The notes: generated by a model from the letters alone, not told the origin. DNA of 64,000 nt from Pseudomonas ekonensis (GCF_019145435.1 NZ_JAHSTS010000001.1:944001-1008000); one strand, 5' to 3'. Shown: positions 43,564 to 53,665, numbered from the stretch's first letter. Numbers and translations: made by a program.

Positions 43564-44079
43564 TTAGAAGTTGTCAGTGGAGGTGAATACGCCGACCCGT
43601 AGGCCTTCGGCGGTGTAGATTTCGCGACCGTCGACGCTGACCGAACCATCGGCGATGGCCATGTTCAGCTTGCCCTTGAGGACGCGCTTGATATGAATGT
43701 TGTAGGTGACTTTGCTGGCGGTCGGCAGCACCTGGCCGAAGAACTTCACTTCGCCCGAACCCAGCGCACGGCCGCGGCCCGGCAGGCCTTGCCAGCCCAG
43801 GAAGAAACCGACCAGTTGCCACATGGCGTCGAGGCCCAGGCAGCCCGGCATCACCGGATCGCCTTCGAAATGGCAGGCGAAGAACCACAGGTCCGGGGTG
43901 ATGTCCAGCTCGGCGACCAATTCACCTTTGCCGTACTTGCCGCCTTCTTCGCAGATGTGGGTGATGCGATCCACCATCAGCATGTTCGGGGCGGGCAGTT
44001 GCGCGTTACCTGGGCCGAACAGCTCACCGCGACTGCAGCGCAGCAGGTCTTCCCGGGTAAAGGCGTTTTGTTTGGTCAT
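43564..44079 (-). CDS. fabA: 3-hydroxydecanoyl-ACP dehydratase/isomerase FabA
   Basis: 171 residues, hotdog fold. Active-site His in [23 protein letters not shown], with the paired Asp in GLDAMW. Dehydrates 3-hydroxydecanoyl-ACP and isomerises trans-2 to cis-3-decenoyl-ACP. GAGGAG lies upstream of the ATG. First gene of fabAB. An operator-like palindrome is found about 135 bp upstream. Confidence 0.97.
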   Translation of the reverse strand: MTKQNAFTREDLLRCSRGELFGPGNAQLPAPNMLMVDRITHICEEGGKYGKGELVAELDITPDLWFFACHFEGDPVMPGCLGLDAMWQLVGFFLGWQGLPGRGRALGSGEVKFFGQVLPTASKVTYNIHIKRVLKGKLNMAIADGSVSVDGREIYTAEGLRVGVFTSTDNF

Positions 44080-44211
44080 GCGAGCTCCTCAATAGTCCCA
44101 TGCGGCAGGTGGGGCGTTCTTCCCGGCCGACCGAAGCGTTCATGCCTCGATCCGGCAGCCTACTCATAGACTATTGCGTTGTGGTGAAAGTCACAGCACC
44201 AAGGACATGAA

Positions 44212-44227
44212 TGTACACTTGTGCACT
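44212..44227 (-). promoter_or_regulatory. FabR/DesT-like palindrome upstream of fabA
   Basis: AGTGCACAAGTGTACA on the minus strand is an imperfect palindrome (GTGCAC/GTGTAC arms around AA). It resembles the FabR sites of E. coli fabA/fabB, whose core is GTACAAGTGTAC. In P. aeruginosa DesT, a TetR-family sensor of acyl-CoA saturation, controls fabAB. The promoter hexamers are not clear. Confidence 0.45.
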
Positions 44228-44326
44228 GAAATATTTATTCAAGCCCCTTTTGAGGCCCGTTCGGGAGCCTAAGACTGCCGCACTTTCGCTTTTCACGCCA
44301 GTCGCAGATGGTTGAAAGGCTGTCCC

Positions 44327-46231
44327 TTACTGCACCCAGCGCTGCATGATCTGCTGCAAATCGTTGCGTTTGAACGGCTTGGCCAGATAGTCGTTCATCC
44401 CCGCCGACAGGCAGTTTTCCCGGTCGCCCTGCAACGCGTTGGCGGTCAGCGCGATGATCGGCACGTCGTTGCAGGCGGGCAGGCGGCGGATCTGGCGCGT
44501 CGCCTCGTAGCCGTCGATCACCGGCAGCCGGCAATCCATCAGGATAGCCTCGAATCGCTGCCCGTCGGCGCACCGCACCGCTTGCGCACCGTCGGTGGCG
44601 ATGCTGACGGCAAAGCCCAGGCTGCGCAGCATCGCTTCGATCACGGTCTGGTTGACCGGGTTGTCCTCCACCAGCAGCACCTTGCGCCCCTCGCCGTGGC
44701 CGTCGCCGGCGGGCAGGCGCGGCGCCGCCAGCGTCGGCAACGCCTGCTTATATATGGCCAAGGGGATTTCCAGGGTAAACACCGAACCGCGGCCTTCCTC
44801 GCTCTGCGCCCGCAGGGTGCCGCCCATCCGTTCGGCGAGGGTGCGGGCGATCGGCAGCCCCAGCCCCGTCCCGCCGTAACGCCGGGAGATCGAACTGTCG
44901 GCCTGCTGGAATGCGTTGAACATCAGCTCCAGGCTTTGCGGGGAAATGCCGATGCCGCTGTCGCGCACCGAGCAGGTGAACCAGAGCAGTTCGTGGTCCA
45001 GCGATTGCCACTGCGCTTCGATGCCGACCTGGCCCTGTTCGGTGAACTTCAGCGCGTTGCCCACCAGGTTGACCAGAATCTGCCGGATCCGCGTCGGATC
45101 GCCTTGCACCTGCAGGTCGCGCATGTCGTCCGGGATCCGCAACTGCAGGCTCAAGCCACGTTGCAGGGCGCTGTGCTGGAACGACTGGGCGCAGGCGGCG
45201 ATCAGGTCGGCCAGGTTGAACGGGATGTGCTCCAGCTCCAGCTCCGAACGCTCGATGCGCGAGAAGTCCAGGATGTCGTTGATGACCTTGAGCAGGTGTT
45301 CGGTGGACTCCGACGCCAGGGCGGCGTACTCGATCTGCTCCTCGGTCATCTCGGTGGTCTCCAGCAACTGCAGCATGCCCAGGACGCCGTTCATGGGCGT
45401 GCGCAGTTCATGGCTCATCATCGCCAGGAAGTCGGATTTGGCGTTGTTGGCCTTTTCCGCCTCTTCGCGGGTCTGGATCAGTTGCGCCATGGCCTGGTGC
45501 TGTTCGCGGCTGGCCTGTTCCAGGGCCTGGGCCAGGTTGTTGATGTGCTGCGACAGCGCGCCCAGCTCGGTGTCGTCGACGATCGGCAGCGGGGTCTTGA
45601 AGTCGCCGTCCTGGATGGCCCGCACCGCGTGGCCGATGTCGCGGATCGGCTGGGACAGGCTGCCGGCCAGCCGCCGCGCCAGGACAAAGGTGAAGAGCAA
45701 GGCGAACAGCGCAAGGATGCCGGCCTTGAGCAGGATTTCCTGCTGGCGCTGGCTGAAGGCGTCGCTGGACAGGCCGACGATCACCCGGCCCAGGTAATCC
45801 TCGCCGGTGCCGTTCCTGGCCGGGCGGCTGTCCTGGAAAAAGTCGTTGTGCAGGGCGATCCGCTGCAGCCTGACCGGCGCCTGGAACACCTCGACCTGAT
45901 GCGGGCGGCTGTGGGCGTTCGCCGCTTGCTCGACGTAAGCCAGTACCCGGTTGCCGCTGTCCTGAACCTCCAGAAAGCGTACGTTGGGCGTGGCCAGGGT
46001 GGCTTTGAGCAGGCTTTCCAGCACTTCGTTGTTGCCGGAGATCACCCCGTATTCGGTGGCCGGCGCCAGTTGGTTGGCGATCAGTTGGCCGGTGCGGGTG
46101 AGCTCCTGGCGCAGATCCTGGATGCGCACGAAGGTGAAGAAGGTGATCAGGAGCAAGGTCAGCAACAGCGCAGGGCCCAGGCTGATCAGTTGGGTGCGGG
46201 TGTTGATGTCCCAGCGGCGGCGGAAAATCAT
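44327..46231 (-). CDS. Hybrid sensor histidine kinase, PA1611-like
   Basis: 634 residues. Helix about 15-35, a periplasmic sensor of roughly 130 residues, second helix about 165-182, HAMP, coiled coil, transmitter with H274 in [14 protein letters not shown], ATPase domain ([28 protein letters not shown]) and C-terminal receiver with D566 in [12 protein letters not shown]. There is no Hpt domain, unlike GacS. Position next to fabAB matches PA1611 of P. aeruginosa, which modulates the Gac/Rsm pathway through RetS. The start overlaps the stop of a periplasmic-binding-protein gene by 4 bp. Confidence 0.88.
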   Translation of the reverse strand: MIFRRRWDINTRTQLISLGPALLLTLLLITFFTFVRIQDLRQELTRTGQLIANQLAPATEYGVISGNNEVLESLLKATLATPNVRFLEVQDSGNRVLAYVEQAANAHSRPHQVEVFQAPVRLQRIALHNDFFQDSRPARNGTGEDYLGRVIVGLSSDAFSQRQQEILLKAGILALFALLFTFVLARRLAGSLSQPIRDIGHAVRAIQDGDFKTPLPIVDDTELGALSQHINNLAQALEQASREQHQAMAQLIQTREEAEKANNAKSDFLAMMSHELRTPMNGVLGMLQLLETTEMTEEQIEYAALASESTEHLLKVINDILDFSRIERSELELEHIPFNLADLIAACAQSFQHSALQRGLSLQLRIPDDMRDLQVQGDPTRIRQILVNLVGNALKFTEQGQVGIEAQWQSLDHELLWFTCSVRDSGIGISPQSLELMFNAFQQADSSISRRYGGTGLGLPIARTLAERMGGTLRAQSEEGRGSVFTLEIPLAIYKQALPTLAAPRLPAGDGHGEGRKVLLVEDNPVNQTVIEAMLRSLGFAVSIATDGAQAVRCADGQRFEAILMDCRLPVIDGYEATRQIRRLPACNDVPIIALTANALQGDRENCLSAGMNDYLAKPFKRNDLQQIMQRWVQ

Positions 46232-47163
46232 GGGCGGCGCTCTCCTTCGGCCAAGTCCTTGGCCACAGACACTTCATCGGGCAGTTCGATACCTAAGGAA
46301 CGAGCCACCTGGGCATTGCTTGAGACCTTGAAACGATCGGGGTAGAGCGTGCGCGGCCAACTGGCCGGCGGACGGTCGAGCAAGGCGTCGAGAATGGCCA
46401 GCCAGTCGCTCTGGTCGCTGTAGCTGCTGGCCAGGCTGCCGGCGCGCACGAACGCGACGTTGGGGCCGATCAGCGCCAGTTGCCGGGAGTAACTGCTGAG
46501 CAGCAGGTTTTTCGCGGTCTTGGGGTTGTACAGATCCGGGTCGTCGAGCCCCAGCAGCACGTCGCTGTTCTTCAGCAGCGCCTGCAGCGGGCGGCTGTCG
46601 CGGGTGTTGTCCCAGCGCTCGCCGACGATCTCAAGGTCCAGCGAGCGGGCCGCCAGGTGCAGCTCCTGCAAGAGAAATTCGCTGTGCCGGTCGAACAGCA
46701 CGCCGACCCGGCGGGCCTGGGGCAGGAGCCGGCGGATCAGCTGGAGTTGGCGGCCGGGCATCGGATCGCTCCAAAGCAGGCTCAGGTGCGACGGCGGCTG
46801 GGCGTTGCCGAAGCGTTGCTGCGCTTGCAGGCGGCTGATGCGCAGCACCAGGGTGGCCGGTCCCGGGGGCTCTTGCAGGCGCCAGTCCAGGCTCGGCAGA
46901 TCCAGCAGGATCAGGCGCAGGCTGGCCGGCAGCTTGCCCGGCGCCGGCAGGCTGGCCAACGGCTGGAAGCGCACGCGGTCGGTGGGGCGCAGCTCGCTCA
47001 GGGCCTGGACGAAGGACTGCACCCCCGGGCTTTCCTCGGCGCCGGTCAACAGGATGTCCGCCGCCTGCACGGCCACGCCGTGCAGCCAGGCTGTCAGGAA
47101 CAGGCAGAGCCCGGCCAGCCAGTGGCCGACGCCCGGCATCTTCCGTGACAGGGGCAGACGCAT
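46228..47163 (-). CDS. Periplasmic substrate-binding-like protein
   Basis: 311 residues. Signal peptide (about 1-35, [19 protein letters not shown]). The mature part resembles ABC-type substrate-binding proteins of the TrpX/PF04392 kind ([51 protein letters not shown]). No permease or ATPase genes are near, so it may present a ligand to the kinase rather than feed a transporter. It starts 1 bp after the receptor gene ends and overlaps the hybrid kinase gene. Confidence 0.8.
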   Translation of the reverse strand: MRLPLSRKMPGVGHWLAGLCLFLTAWLHGVAVQAADILLTGAEESPGVQSFVQALSELRPTDRVRFQPLASLPAPGKLPASLRLILLDLPSLDWRLQEPPGPATLVLRISRLQAQQRFGNAQPPSHLSLLWSDPMPGRQLQLIRRLLPQARRVGVLFDRHSEFLLQELHLAARSLDLEIVGERWDNTRDSRPLQALLKNSDVLLGLDDPDLYNPKTAKNLLLSSYSRQLALIGPNVAFVRAGSLASSYSDQSDWLAILDALLDRPPASWPRTLYPDRFKVSSNAQVARSLGIELPDEVSVAKDLAEGERRP

Positions 47164-47164
47164 C

Positions 47165-49288
47165 TTAGAACTCCAGCTCCGCGCTGAGGTACATCACGCG
47201 GCGGTCGTCGTAATTGTTGTCGACGAACGTGGTCGGCTCATGGTCCAGGCGCTGCTGCACCACGCCGGCCAATTGCAGTTGGGCCTTGCCCAGGGGAATG
47301 CGTTTGGCGATGCGCGTGTCCACCCGCTCGAAGCGGTAACCGTTGAGCGCATTGTCGCCGTAATAGAAGAGGGCGCTGCTCCAGCCCCGACCCCAGTCGC
47401 GCAGCCAGCCGGCGGAACCGCTGTTGCGTGCGGTGAACTGTTGGTCCTGGGGGTTGCTGGCCTGCGCGTCGACGAAGGCATAGGTCAGGCGCAACCGGTC
47501 GGCGGCGCTCAGGCGCCAGTCCGCCTGGGTTTCGGTGCCGCGGAAGCGGGCGCTGTTGGCGTTGCTGGCGATGAACTGATTGTTGCGCAGCGGTTCGCTG
47601 ATCATGCCGGTGATTTCGTCGTAGAACAGCTTCACGTCCAGGGCCAGGCCCAGGTCGGCGAAATAGCCGTTGTAGCCCAGCTCCCGCGAACGCATGCGTT
47701 CCTGGTCGAGGTCGCCGGGGCCGCGGGTCTTGACGAAGTAGCGGGCCGAGGACTGACCGTAGGCATAGGGCCGCAGGCCCGAGACCTGATAGCTCCAGTT
47801 GACGTTGTTTTCGAACATGCCCGGCGAACGGATCGCCTCCGAATACACCGCGCGCAGGCCGTGGCGCGGGTTGATCAGGTAATTGACCGCGAACCTGGGC
47901 GTCAGCGAACTGCCCACCAGCCGGGTGTCTTCGAACATCGCACCGCCCTGCAGCAGCCAGTGTTCGCTGGCGCGCCATTCCAGCTGGCCGAACGTGCGCC
48001 AGGTGGTGTCGTCCAGCGTGCCGTTGAAGTAGGTTTCGGACTCGGCCCGGTCGTAACGGTAGTTCATGCCGCTGACCAGGCGCAGGCTGTCGGACAGGCT
48101 GAGGGTGTCCTGCAGTTCGAGGTCGTAGCGCGACTCGCGGATGCTCTGGTCGATATCGCCGCACACGGTGCGGCTGGCGCCGTTGCGCCACTGGTCCAGC
48201 ACCTGATTGGCCAGCGCCATCTCGGCCGGCGTGCCGGGCGGTGCGCCGGGGCCGGTGAAACGGTTCATGTTGCGCGCCAGCAGCTCGGTGTAGTTGGGGT
48301 TGAGCTTCCACAGCTCGGTCAGTTGCGGGCTGAACGACACTTCGGCGTCGCAGGCGCGCCAGGTCTGCTGCCGGTCCCAGTGCTGCGCCGAACCCTGCAC
48401 ATACAGGCTGTGGTCGGGATTGACGTCGAGGTTCCAGCGCACCGAGCCGGCGTAATCCTTGGCGACCACATCGGAATTGTTGCCGGCGGCGGTGATGCCG
48501 TAGAACACCGGCCGGTAGGTGTAGGGACGCTGGTTGGTGCCGTCCTTCGCGTTGATCTGCCAATCCAGGCTCTGATCCTCGCTGAGCGTGTGGCTGACCG
48601 ACAGGCTGACGCGGTCCAGGCGCCGGCTGTCGCGGTAGTCGGCGCCGGTGCGGTCTTCATCGAAGCCGTCGTCCTGCTGGCCGGACAGCGACAGGCGCAG
48701 GTTGCCGCCGTTCCAGCCGGAGCCTTGGCTGGCGTAGTAGTCGTTGATGCCGCGCTGGCCGCGGCTGATCTTGACGCGCGTGCCGTGGCTGTCCGCCGGG
48801 TTGCGCGTGATGATGTTGACCACCGCCATCAGCGCATTGGCGCCGTAGCTGACGGTGTTGGGGCCGCGGAACACCTCGATGCGCTCCACGTCTTCCATGG
48901 CCACCGGGATGTCGCTCCAGTCCACCGTGGCCAGGCCGGCGCGGTACACCGAGCGGCCGTCGATCAGCACCTGCATGCGCCGCGCCTGGGTGGCGTTGGT
49001 GCCGTGGTAGTTGACGGCGGCCTGGTTGCCGCTGATGGCGCCGACCATCATGCCCGGCACCAGGCGCAGCAGTTCGCTGATGTCCCGGGCGCCGCTGGCG
49101 TTGATCAGTTCGCTGTCGAGCACGGTCATGCTGCCGGGCACTTCGGCCGGCGACTGCTTCAGGCGGGTGGCGGTCAGGATCTGCGGCAGGGCCTCGCTGT
49201 CCAGAAACAGGTCGTCCGCCAGCACTGCCGGGCTGAACAGCAGCGCCAGCAGCAGGGAGGAACGTGTGGAAGATGGGCCAAAAGACAC
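47165..49288 (-). CDS. TonB-dependent outer membrane receptor
   Basis: 707 residues, starting at GTG. Signal peptide ends at about SPAVLA, a plug domain follows (LKQSPAEVPGSMTVLDSE, VPGMMVG, MQVLIDGRSVY, VERIEVFRGPNTVSYGANA, NIITRNP) and a 22-strand-type barrel that ends in phenylalanine (YLSAELEF). It lacks the N-terminal signalling domain of FecA-type transducers. The substrate is unknown; the AEVPGSMTVLD plug resembles receptors for siderophores or cobamides. First gene of a three-gene operon with the binding protein and hybrid kinase. Confidence 0.9.
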   Translation of the reverse strand: MSFGPSSTRSSLLLALLFSPAVLADDLFLDSEALPQILTATRLKQSPAEVPGSMTVLDSELINASGARDISELLRLVPGMMVGAISGNQAAVNYHGTNATQARRMQVLIDGRSVYRAGLATVDWSDIPVAMEDVERIEVFRGPNTVSYGANALMAVVNIITRNPADSHGTRVKISRGQRGINDYYASQGSGWNGGNLRLSLSGQQDDGFDEDRTGADYRDSRRLDRVSLSVSHTLSEDQSLDWQINAKDGTNQRPYTYRPVFYGITAAGNNSDVVAKDYAGSVRWNLDVNPDHSLYVQGSAQHWDRQQTWRACDAEVSFSPQLTELWKLNPNYTELLARNMNRFTGPGAPPGTPAEMALANQVLDQWRNGASRTVCGDIDQSIRESRYDLELQDTLSLSDSLRLVSGMNYRYDRAESETYFNGTLDDTTWRTFGQLEWRASEHWLLQGGAMFEDTRLVGSSLTPRFAVNYLINPRHGLRAVYSEAIRSPGMFENNVNWSYQVSGLRPYAYGQSSARYFVKTRGPGDLDQERMRSRELGYNGYFADLGLALDVKLFYDEITGMISEPLRNNQFIASNANSARFRGTETQADWRLSAADRLRLTYAFVDAQASNPQDQQFTARNSGSAGWLRDWGRGWSSALFYYGDNALNGYRFERVDTRIAKRIPLGKAQLQLAGVVQQRLDHEPTTFVDNNYDDRRVMYLSAELEF

Positions 49289-49441
49289 GAGACAGCCTTG
49301 ATAGCGAATAAGTGGCGCGCATGTTAACCGAGCCCGGTGACTTTTCCATTCACGATGCAGGCATTTTCCTCGGTTTTATTGGTCTTCTTCCTACATGCAG
49401 CGGTAATTGTTGCCGGGGCTGTCCCGGCGGGGGGCGCCCCG

Positions 49442-49447
49442 TATAAT
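49442..49447 (+). promoter_or_regulatory. Probable -10 element of gpsA
   Basis: Perfect TATAAT 38 bp before the gpsA ATG. No convincing -35 hexamer was found at the right distance; the region upstream is a GC-rich run. Confidence 0.4.
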
Positions 49448-49484
49448 GCCGCCATCGCCACTGGTATGGATTGACGGATTACAT

Positions 49485-50510
49485 ATGACTGAACAGCGCC
49501 CGATCGCGGTCCTGGGAGGCGGAAGTTTCGGTACCGCCGTGGCCAATCTGTTGGCCGGGAACGGCCATCAAGTCCGGCAGTGGATGCGTGACCCCGAACA
49601 GGCCGAGGCCATCCGGGTCAACCGCGAGAACCCGCGTTACCTCAAAGGCATCAAGATCCTGCCGCAGGTGACCCCGGTCACCGACCTGCAGGAGGCCCTC
49701 GACGCCTGCGAGCTGTGCTTTGTCGCGCTGCCCTCCAGCGCGCTGCGCACCGTGCTGGCCAGCCATGCCGAGCGCCTGCGGGGCAAGATGCTGGTCAGCC
49801 TGACCAAGGGCATCGAAGCCCACACCTTCAAGCTGATGAGCCAGATCCTCGAAGAGATCGCCCCACAGGCGCGCATCGGCGTGCTGTCCGGGCCGAACCT
49901 GGCGCGGGAGATCGCCGAGCATGCGTTGACCGCCACGGTGGTCGCCAGCGAGGACGAAGACCTGTGCCGCCAGGTGCAGGCCGCGCTGCACGGGCGCACC
50001 TTCCGCGTCTACGCCAGCGCCGACCGTTTCGGCGTGGAGCTGGGCGGGGCCCTGAAGAACGTCTACGCGATCATCGCCGGCATGGCGGTGGCGATGGACA
50101 TGGGCGAGAACACCAAGAGCATGCTGATCACCCGCGCCCTGGCCGAGATGACCCGGTTCGCGGTGAACCAGGGCGCCAACCCGATGACCTTCCTCGGGCT
50201 GGCCGGGGTGGGGGACCTGATCGTCACGTGCTCGTCGCCCAAGAGCCGCAACTACCAGGTCGGTTTCGCCCTGGGCCAGGGCCTGAGCCTGGACGAGGCG
50301 GTGTCGCGCCTGGGCGAGGTGGCCGAAGGGGTCAACACGCTCAAGGTGCTCAAGGCCAAGGCGCAGGAGGTCGGCGTGTACATGCCGCTGGTCGCCGGGC
50401 TGCATGCGATTCTGTTCGAAGGGCGCACGCTGGAGCAGGTCATCGGCCTGTTGATGCGCGGCGAGCCGAAGACCGATGTCGATTTCATTTCCACCAGTGG
50501 TTTCAACTGA
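49485..50510 (+). CDS. gpsA: Glycerol-3-phosphate dehydrogenase [NAD(P)+] GpsA
   Basis: 341 residues. Nucleotide-binding [16 protein letters not shown], then [18 protein letters not shown] and the catalytic lysine in [14 protein letters not shown]. Makes sn-glycerol-3-phosphate for phospholipid synthesis. I chose the ATG at 49485, the normal family start. The next gene begins 18 bp downstream. Confidence 0.96.
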   Translation: MTEQRPIAVLGGGSFGTAVANLLAGNGHQVRQWMRDPEQAEAIRVNRENPRYLKGIKILPQVTPVTDLQEALDACELCFVALPSSALRTVLASHAERLRGKMLVSLTKGIEAHTFKLMSQILEEIAPQARIGVLSGPNLAREIAEHALTATVVASEDEDLCRQVQAALHGRTFRVYASADRFGVELGGALKNVYAIIAGMAVAMDMGENTKSMLITRALAEMTRFAVNQGANPMTFLGLAGVGDLIVTCSSPKSRNYQVGFALGQGLSLDEAVSRLGEVAEGVNTLKVLKAKAQEVGVYMPLVAGLHAILFEGRTLEQVIGLLMRGEPKTDVDFISTSGFN

Positions 50511-50528
50511 GTCAGCAGGGGACGAGAC

Positions 50529-50876
50529 ATGAGCGATCCGAAAAACGAAGCGGGCTACGAATCCATTCTCCTGCGGGTGCTGTGGATGGTCGTGTACGCG
50601 CTGGTCTGGCAGGTGGCGCAGTTCATCCTCGGGGCCGTGGTGCTGGTGCAGTTGATCTATCGTTTGATCTACGGCGCCCCGAACGCCGGCCTGATGAACT
50701 TCGGCGACAGCCTGAGCCAGTTCCTGGCCCAGATCGGCCGCTTCGGCAGTTTCCACAGCGACCAGAAACCCTGGCCGTTCGCCGACTGGCCGACGCCGCG
50801 CACCCCGGAAGGCGAAGCGCCGCACACCGTTGCGCCGGCTGCGCATCCGGTTCGAGATGAGGAACCCAAGCTATGA
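50529..50876 (+). CDS. DUF4389 membrane protein
   Basis: 115 residues. Two hydrophobic stretches near residues 15-45 (ILLRVLWMVVYALVWQVAQF, then ILGAVVLVQLIYRLIY), and a motif FGDSLSQFLAQIGRFGSFHSDQKPWPF typical of DUF4389. A disordered proline-rich tail follows. Function unknown. Its stop overlaps the start of sixA (ATGA). Confidence 0.8.
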   Translation: MSDPKNEAGYESILLRVLWMVVYALVWQVAQFILGAVVLVQLIYRLIYGAPNAGLMNFGDSLSQFLAQIGRFGSFHSDQKPWPFADWPTPRTPEGEAPHTVAPAAHPVRDEEPKL

Positions 50877-51325
50877 AACTCTGGGTATTGCGTCACGGCG
50901 AGGCCGAGCCCTACGGCTCGCGCGCCGACTCCGAGCGGGAACTGACCGCCCATGGCCGCAAGGAAGTGCTGAGCAGCGCGGCCAGGCTGATGGGCCAGCC
51001 GCTGACGGCGATCTACGCCAGCCCTTATCTGCGGGCGCAGCAGACGGCGCAGCTGGTGCGCGAGGCGCTCGGCTTCGAGCCGGAAATCCGTACGGTGGAG
51101 TGGCTCACGCCGGAAACCGACCCGGACAAGGTCGCCGAGCAACTGGTGTCGGTCAGCAACGTGTTGCTGGTCAGCCACAATCCGCTGGTGGGGCACTTGC
51201 TGAGCTACCTGCAGCACGGCGCCGGCCACCCGCCGGAGAAGGTCAGCACCGCGGGGCTGGCCGAGCTTGAGCACAGCGAACTGCTGATCGGCTCGATGAC
51301 GCTCAACAGCCTCAAGCATCCCTGA
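50873..51325 (+). CDS. sixA: Phosphohistidine phosphatase SixA
   Basis: 150 residues. LRHGEAEP is the RHG catalytic motif of histidine phosphatases and VSHNPLVG holds the second histidine. E. coli SixA removes phosphate from the Hpt domain of ArcB and acts in the nitrogen PTS. Here an Hpt-bearing kinase (GacS) lies elsewhere in the window, but no link is shown. Third gene of gpsA-DUF4389-sixA. Confidence 0.9.
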   Translation: MKLWVLRHGEAEPYGSRADSERELTAHGRKEVLSSAARLMGQPLTAIYASPYLRAQQTAQLVREALGFEPEIRTVEWLTPETDPDKVAEQLVSVSNVLLVSHNPLVGHLLSYLQHGAGHPPEKVSTAGLAELEHSELLIGSMTLNSLKHP

Positions 51326-51390
51326 GGCGCGGGCGCCCGCTTCAACATTGTTTTCCGACGGCCGCAGATTCTGCGTTCACCCCGGTACCT

Positions 51391-51420
51391 TGTGGGAGCG
51401 GGCTTGCCCGCGATAGCGTC
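51391..51420. repeat. REP element
   Basis: TGTGGGAGCGGGCTTGCCCG followed by CGATAGCGTC; same family as the copies at 13.9, 16.4 and 18.6 kb. Confidence 0.85.
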
Positions 51421-51472
51421 AGACGGCGCACCGCAGCGCGGGATTGTCTTGAAATGATTTGTGTGAAAAATC

Positions 51473-51494
51473 CAACCAAGCACTTGCTTGGTTG
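51473..51494 (+). promoter_or_regulatory. Perfect 22-bp palindrome upstream of the acyl-CoA ligase gene, TetR-type operator
   Basis: CAACCAAGCA, CT, TGCTTGGTTG: ten-base arms with no mismatch around a 2-bp centre, 39 bp before the ligase ATG. Size and AAGC..GCTT core fit TetR-family repressors of acyl-CoA metabolism. No TetR gene is within the window. Confidence 0.65.
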
Positions 51495-51533
51495 ACTACG
51501 CTTGCTCCTGACCCAAAACCAGGAGCGAGTCCC

Positions 51534-53189
51534 ATGCCTGCCCCTTTCCGTTTGCCGCTGGACGTTTTCTACGAGCGCGAGGCCCGTCACCCCCGCCAAC
51601 GCTTCCTGGTGCAGCCCCTCGGCGGCGGGCAGGTCGAGACCCTGACCTGGGCCGACGTCGGCCACCAGGCCCGTTGCGCGGCGCACTGGCTGCGCGCCCG
51701 CGAGTTGCCCCAAGGCAGCCACATCGCCCTGATCTCGAAGAACTGCGCGCACTGGATCATCGCCGACCTGGCGATCTGGATGGCCGGGCACGTGTCGGTG
51801 CCGCTCTATCCGAACCTCACCGCCGAGTCGGCCGGCCAGGTGCTGCGCCATTCGGACAGCGTGCTGGCGTTCATCGGCAAGCTGGACGACTGGCCGGCGA
51901 TGTCGGCCGGCGTGCCCGAAGGCCTGCCGACCGTCAGCCTGCCGCTGCATCCTGCGGGCAGCTTCGACTTCAGCTGGGACGACCTGCAGCGCAGCTCGCC
52001 GATCCAGGACGATCCGCGTCCCGACGCCGGTCAACTGGCGACCATCATCTACACCTCCGGCACCACCGGCCTGCCCAAGGGCGTGATGCACAGCTTCGGC
52101 AACCTCGGTTTCGCCACCACCCGCGGCACGCAGCTGTTCGGCCTGGGCGAGCACGACCGGTTGCTGTCCTACCTGCCGCTGTGCCATGTCGCCGAGCGCA
52201 TGTTCGTCGAACTGGCGGCGGTCTACACCGGCCAGACGGTGTTCTTCGCCGAAAGCCTCGACACCTTCCTCGCTGACCTGCGGCGGGCGCGACCCACGGC
52301 GATGTTCGGCGTGCCGCGGATCTGGACCAGGTTCCAGATGGGCGTATACGGCAAGATCCCGGCCAGGCGCCTCGATTTTCTGCTGGGGCTGCCCTTCATC
52401 GGCAAGCGGGTCGGCCACAAGGTGCTGGCCGGGCTGGGGCTGGACGCCCTGCGCGTGGCGCTGTCCGGCGCGGCGCCGGTGCCGCAGGCCTTGCTCGACT
52501 GGTATCAGAAGCTCGGCCTGGACGTGCTGGAGGTCTACGGCATGACCGAAAGCTGCGGCTATTCGCACATCTGCCTGCCCGGCGAGTACCGGCAGGGCTG
52601 GATCGGCAAGCCGTGTCCGGACGTCGAGGTGCGCATCGACGCGTCCGGCGAAGTGCTGGTGCGAAGCCGGGCGAACATGCTCGGCTACTACAAGGATCCG
52701 CAGAAGACCGCCGAGACCCTGACCGACGACGGCTTCCTGCGCACCGGCGACAAGGGCGAGCAGGATGCCGAGGGGCGCCTGCGCCTGACCGGGCGGCTGA
52801 AGGAAATCTTCAAGACGAGCAAGGGCAAGTACGTGGCGCCGGCGCCCATCGAAAACCGCCTGGCGGTGCATTCGCGGATCGAGCAGGTGTGCGTGGTGGG
52901 AGACGGTCTGATCGCGCCGCTGGGGCTGTGCGTGCTGTCGCTCGCCGGCCGGGACGAGGGCCGCGCCGGGCTGCGTTCGAGCCTGGAAAGGCTGCTGGAG
53001 GACGTCAACGCCGCCCTCGACAAGCACGAGCGTCTGCATCGGCTGGTGGTGGTCAAGGACACGTGGGCGGTGGAGAACGGCTTCCTGACGCCGACCCTGA
53101 AGATCAAGCGCAACGTCATCGAGGACGCCTACGGGGCGAGCTTTGCGCAATGGAGCGAGCGCGGCGAGGCGGTGCTGTGGCAGGATTGA
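51534..53189 (+). CDS. AMP-dependent acyl-CoA synthetase (long-chain fatty acid-CoA ligase type)
   Basis: 551 residues from the ATG at 51534 (AGGAG upstream). ANL fold: phosphate loop IIYTSGTTGLPKGVMH, YGMTESCGYS, TGDKGEQDAEGRLRLTGRLKE and hinge, and FKTSKGKYVAPAPIEN with the A10-like lysine region. Sequence pattern is of the FAA1-type long-chain ligase group. A thioesterase gene follows 32 bp downstream, probably in the same transcript. Corresponds in order to PA1617/PA1618 in P. aeruginosa. Confidence 0.9.
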   Translation: MPAPFRLPLDVFYEREARHPRQRFLVQPLGGGQVETLTWADVGHQARCAAHWLRARELPQGSHIALISKNCAHWIIADLAIWMAGHVSVPLYPNLTAESAGQVLRHSDSVLAFIGKLDDWPAMSAGVPEGLPTVSLPLHPAGSFDFSWDDLQRSSPIQDDPRPDAGQLATIIYTSGTTGLPKGVMHSFGNLGFATTRGTQLFGLGEHDRLLSYLPLCHVAERMFVELAAVYTGQTVFFAESLDTFLADLRRARPTAMFGVPRIWTRFQMGVYGKIPARRLDFLLGLPFIGKRVGHKVLAGLGLDALRVALSGAAPVPQALLDWYQKLGLDVLEVYGMTESCGYSHICLPGEYRQGWIGKPCPDVEVRIDASGEVLVRSRANMLGYYKDPQKTAETLTDDGFLRTGDKGEQDAEGRLRLTGRLKEIFKTSKGKYVAPAPIENRLAVHSRIEQVCVVGDGLIAPLGLCVLSLAGRDEGRAGLRSSLERLLEDVNAALDKHERLHRLVVVKDTWAVENGFLTPTLKIKRNVIEDAYGASFAQWSERGEAVLWQD

Positions 53190-53221
53190 GCGACGAACAA
53201 AACAATAAAGGGAACCCTGCG

Positions 53222-53665
53222 ATGAGCCTGTGGCGCACCACCCCGAACATCGAGCAGTTGAACGCGATCCAGAAAAACACCATCGGCGAAGTGCTCGACA
53301 TCCGTTTCGAAGCCTTCGACGACGAATCCCTGACCGCCAGCATGGTGATCGACCACCGCACGCACCAGCCTTATGGCCTGCTGCACGGCGGCGCCTCGGT
53401 GGTGCTGGCCGAGACCGTCGGCTCGATGGCCAGTTACCTGTGCATCGACGCCAGCAAATTCTACTGCGTGGGCCTGGAGATCAACGCCAACCACTTGCGC
53501 GGCTTGCGCAGCGGGCGGGTGACGGCGGTGGCCAAGGCCATTCACCTGGGGCGCACCACCCATGTCTGGGACATCCGCCTGACCAGCGACGAAGGCAAGG
53601 CCAGTTGCGTGTCGCGGCTGACCATGGCCGTGGTGCCGCTGGGCGAGCGACCGCCGGCGCGCTGA
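53222..53665 (+). CDS. Hotdog-fold acyl-CoA thioesterase
   Basis: 147 residues, PaaI/MenI-type. PYGLLHGGASVVLAETVGSMASY is the HGG substrate and catalytic helix with its acidic residue. GLEINANHLRGLRSGRV is the central strand. Hydrolyses aryl- or acyl-CoA thioesters; the substrate is unknown. Likely cotranscribed with the upstream ligase, so it may limit or proofread its product. Confidence 0.9.
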   Translation: MSLWRTTPNIEQLNAIQKNTIGEVLDIRFEAFDDESLTASMVIDHRTHQPYGLLHGGASVVLAETVGSMASYLCIDASKFYCVGLEINANHLRGLRSGRVTAVAKAIHLGRTTHVWDIRLTSDEGKASCVSRLTMAVVPLGERPPAR

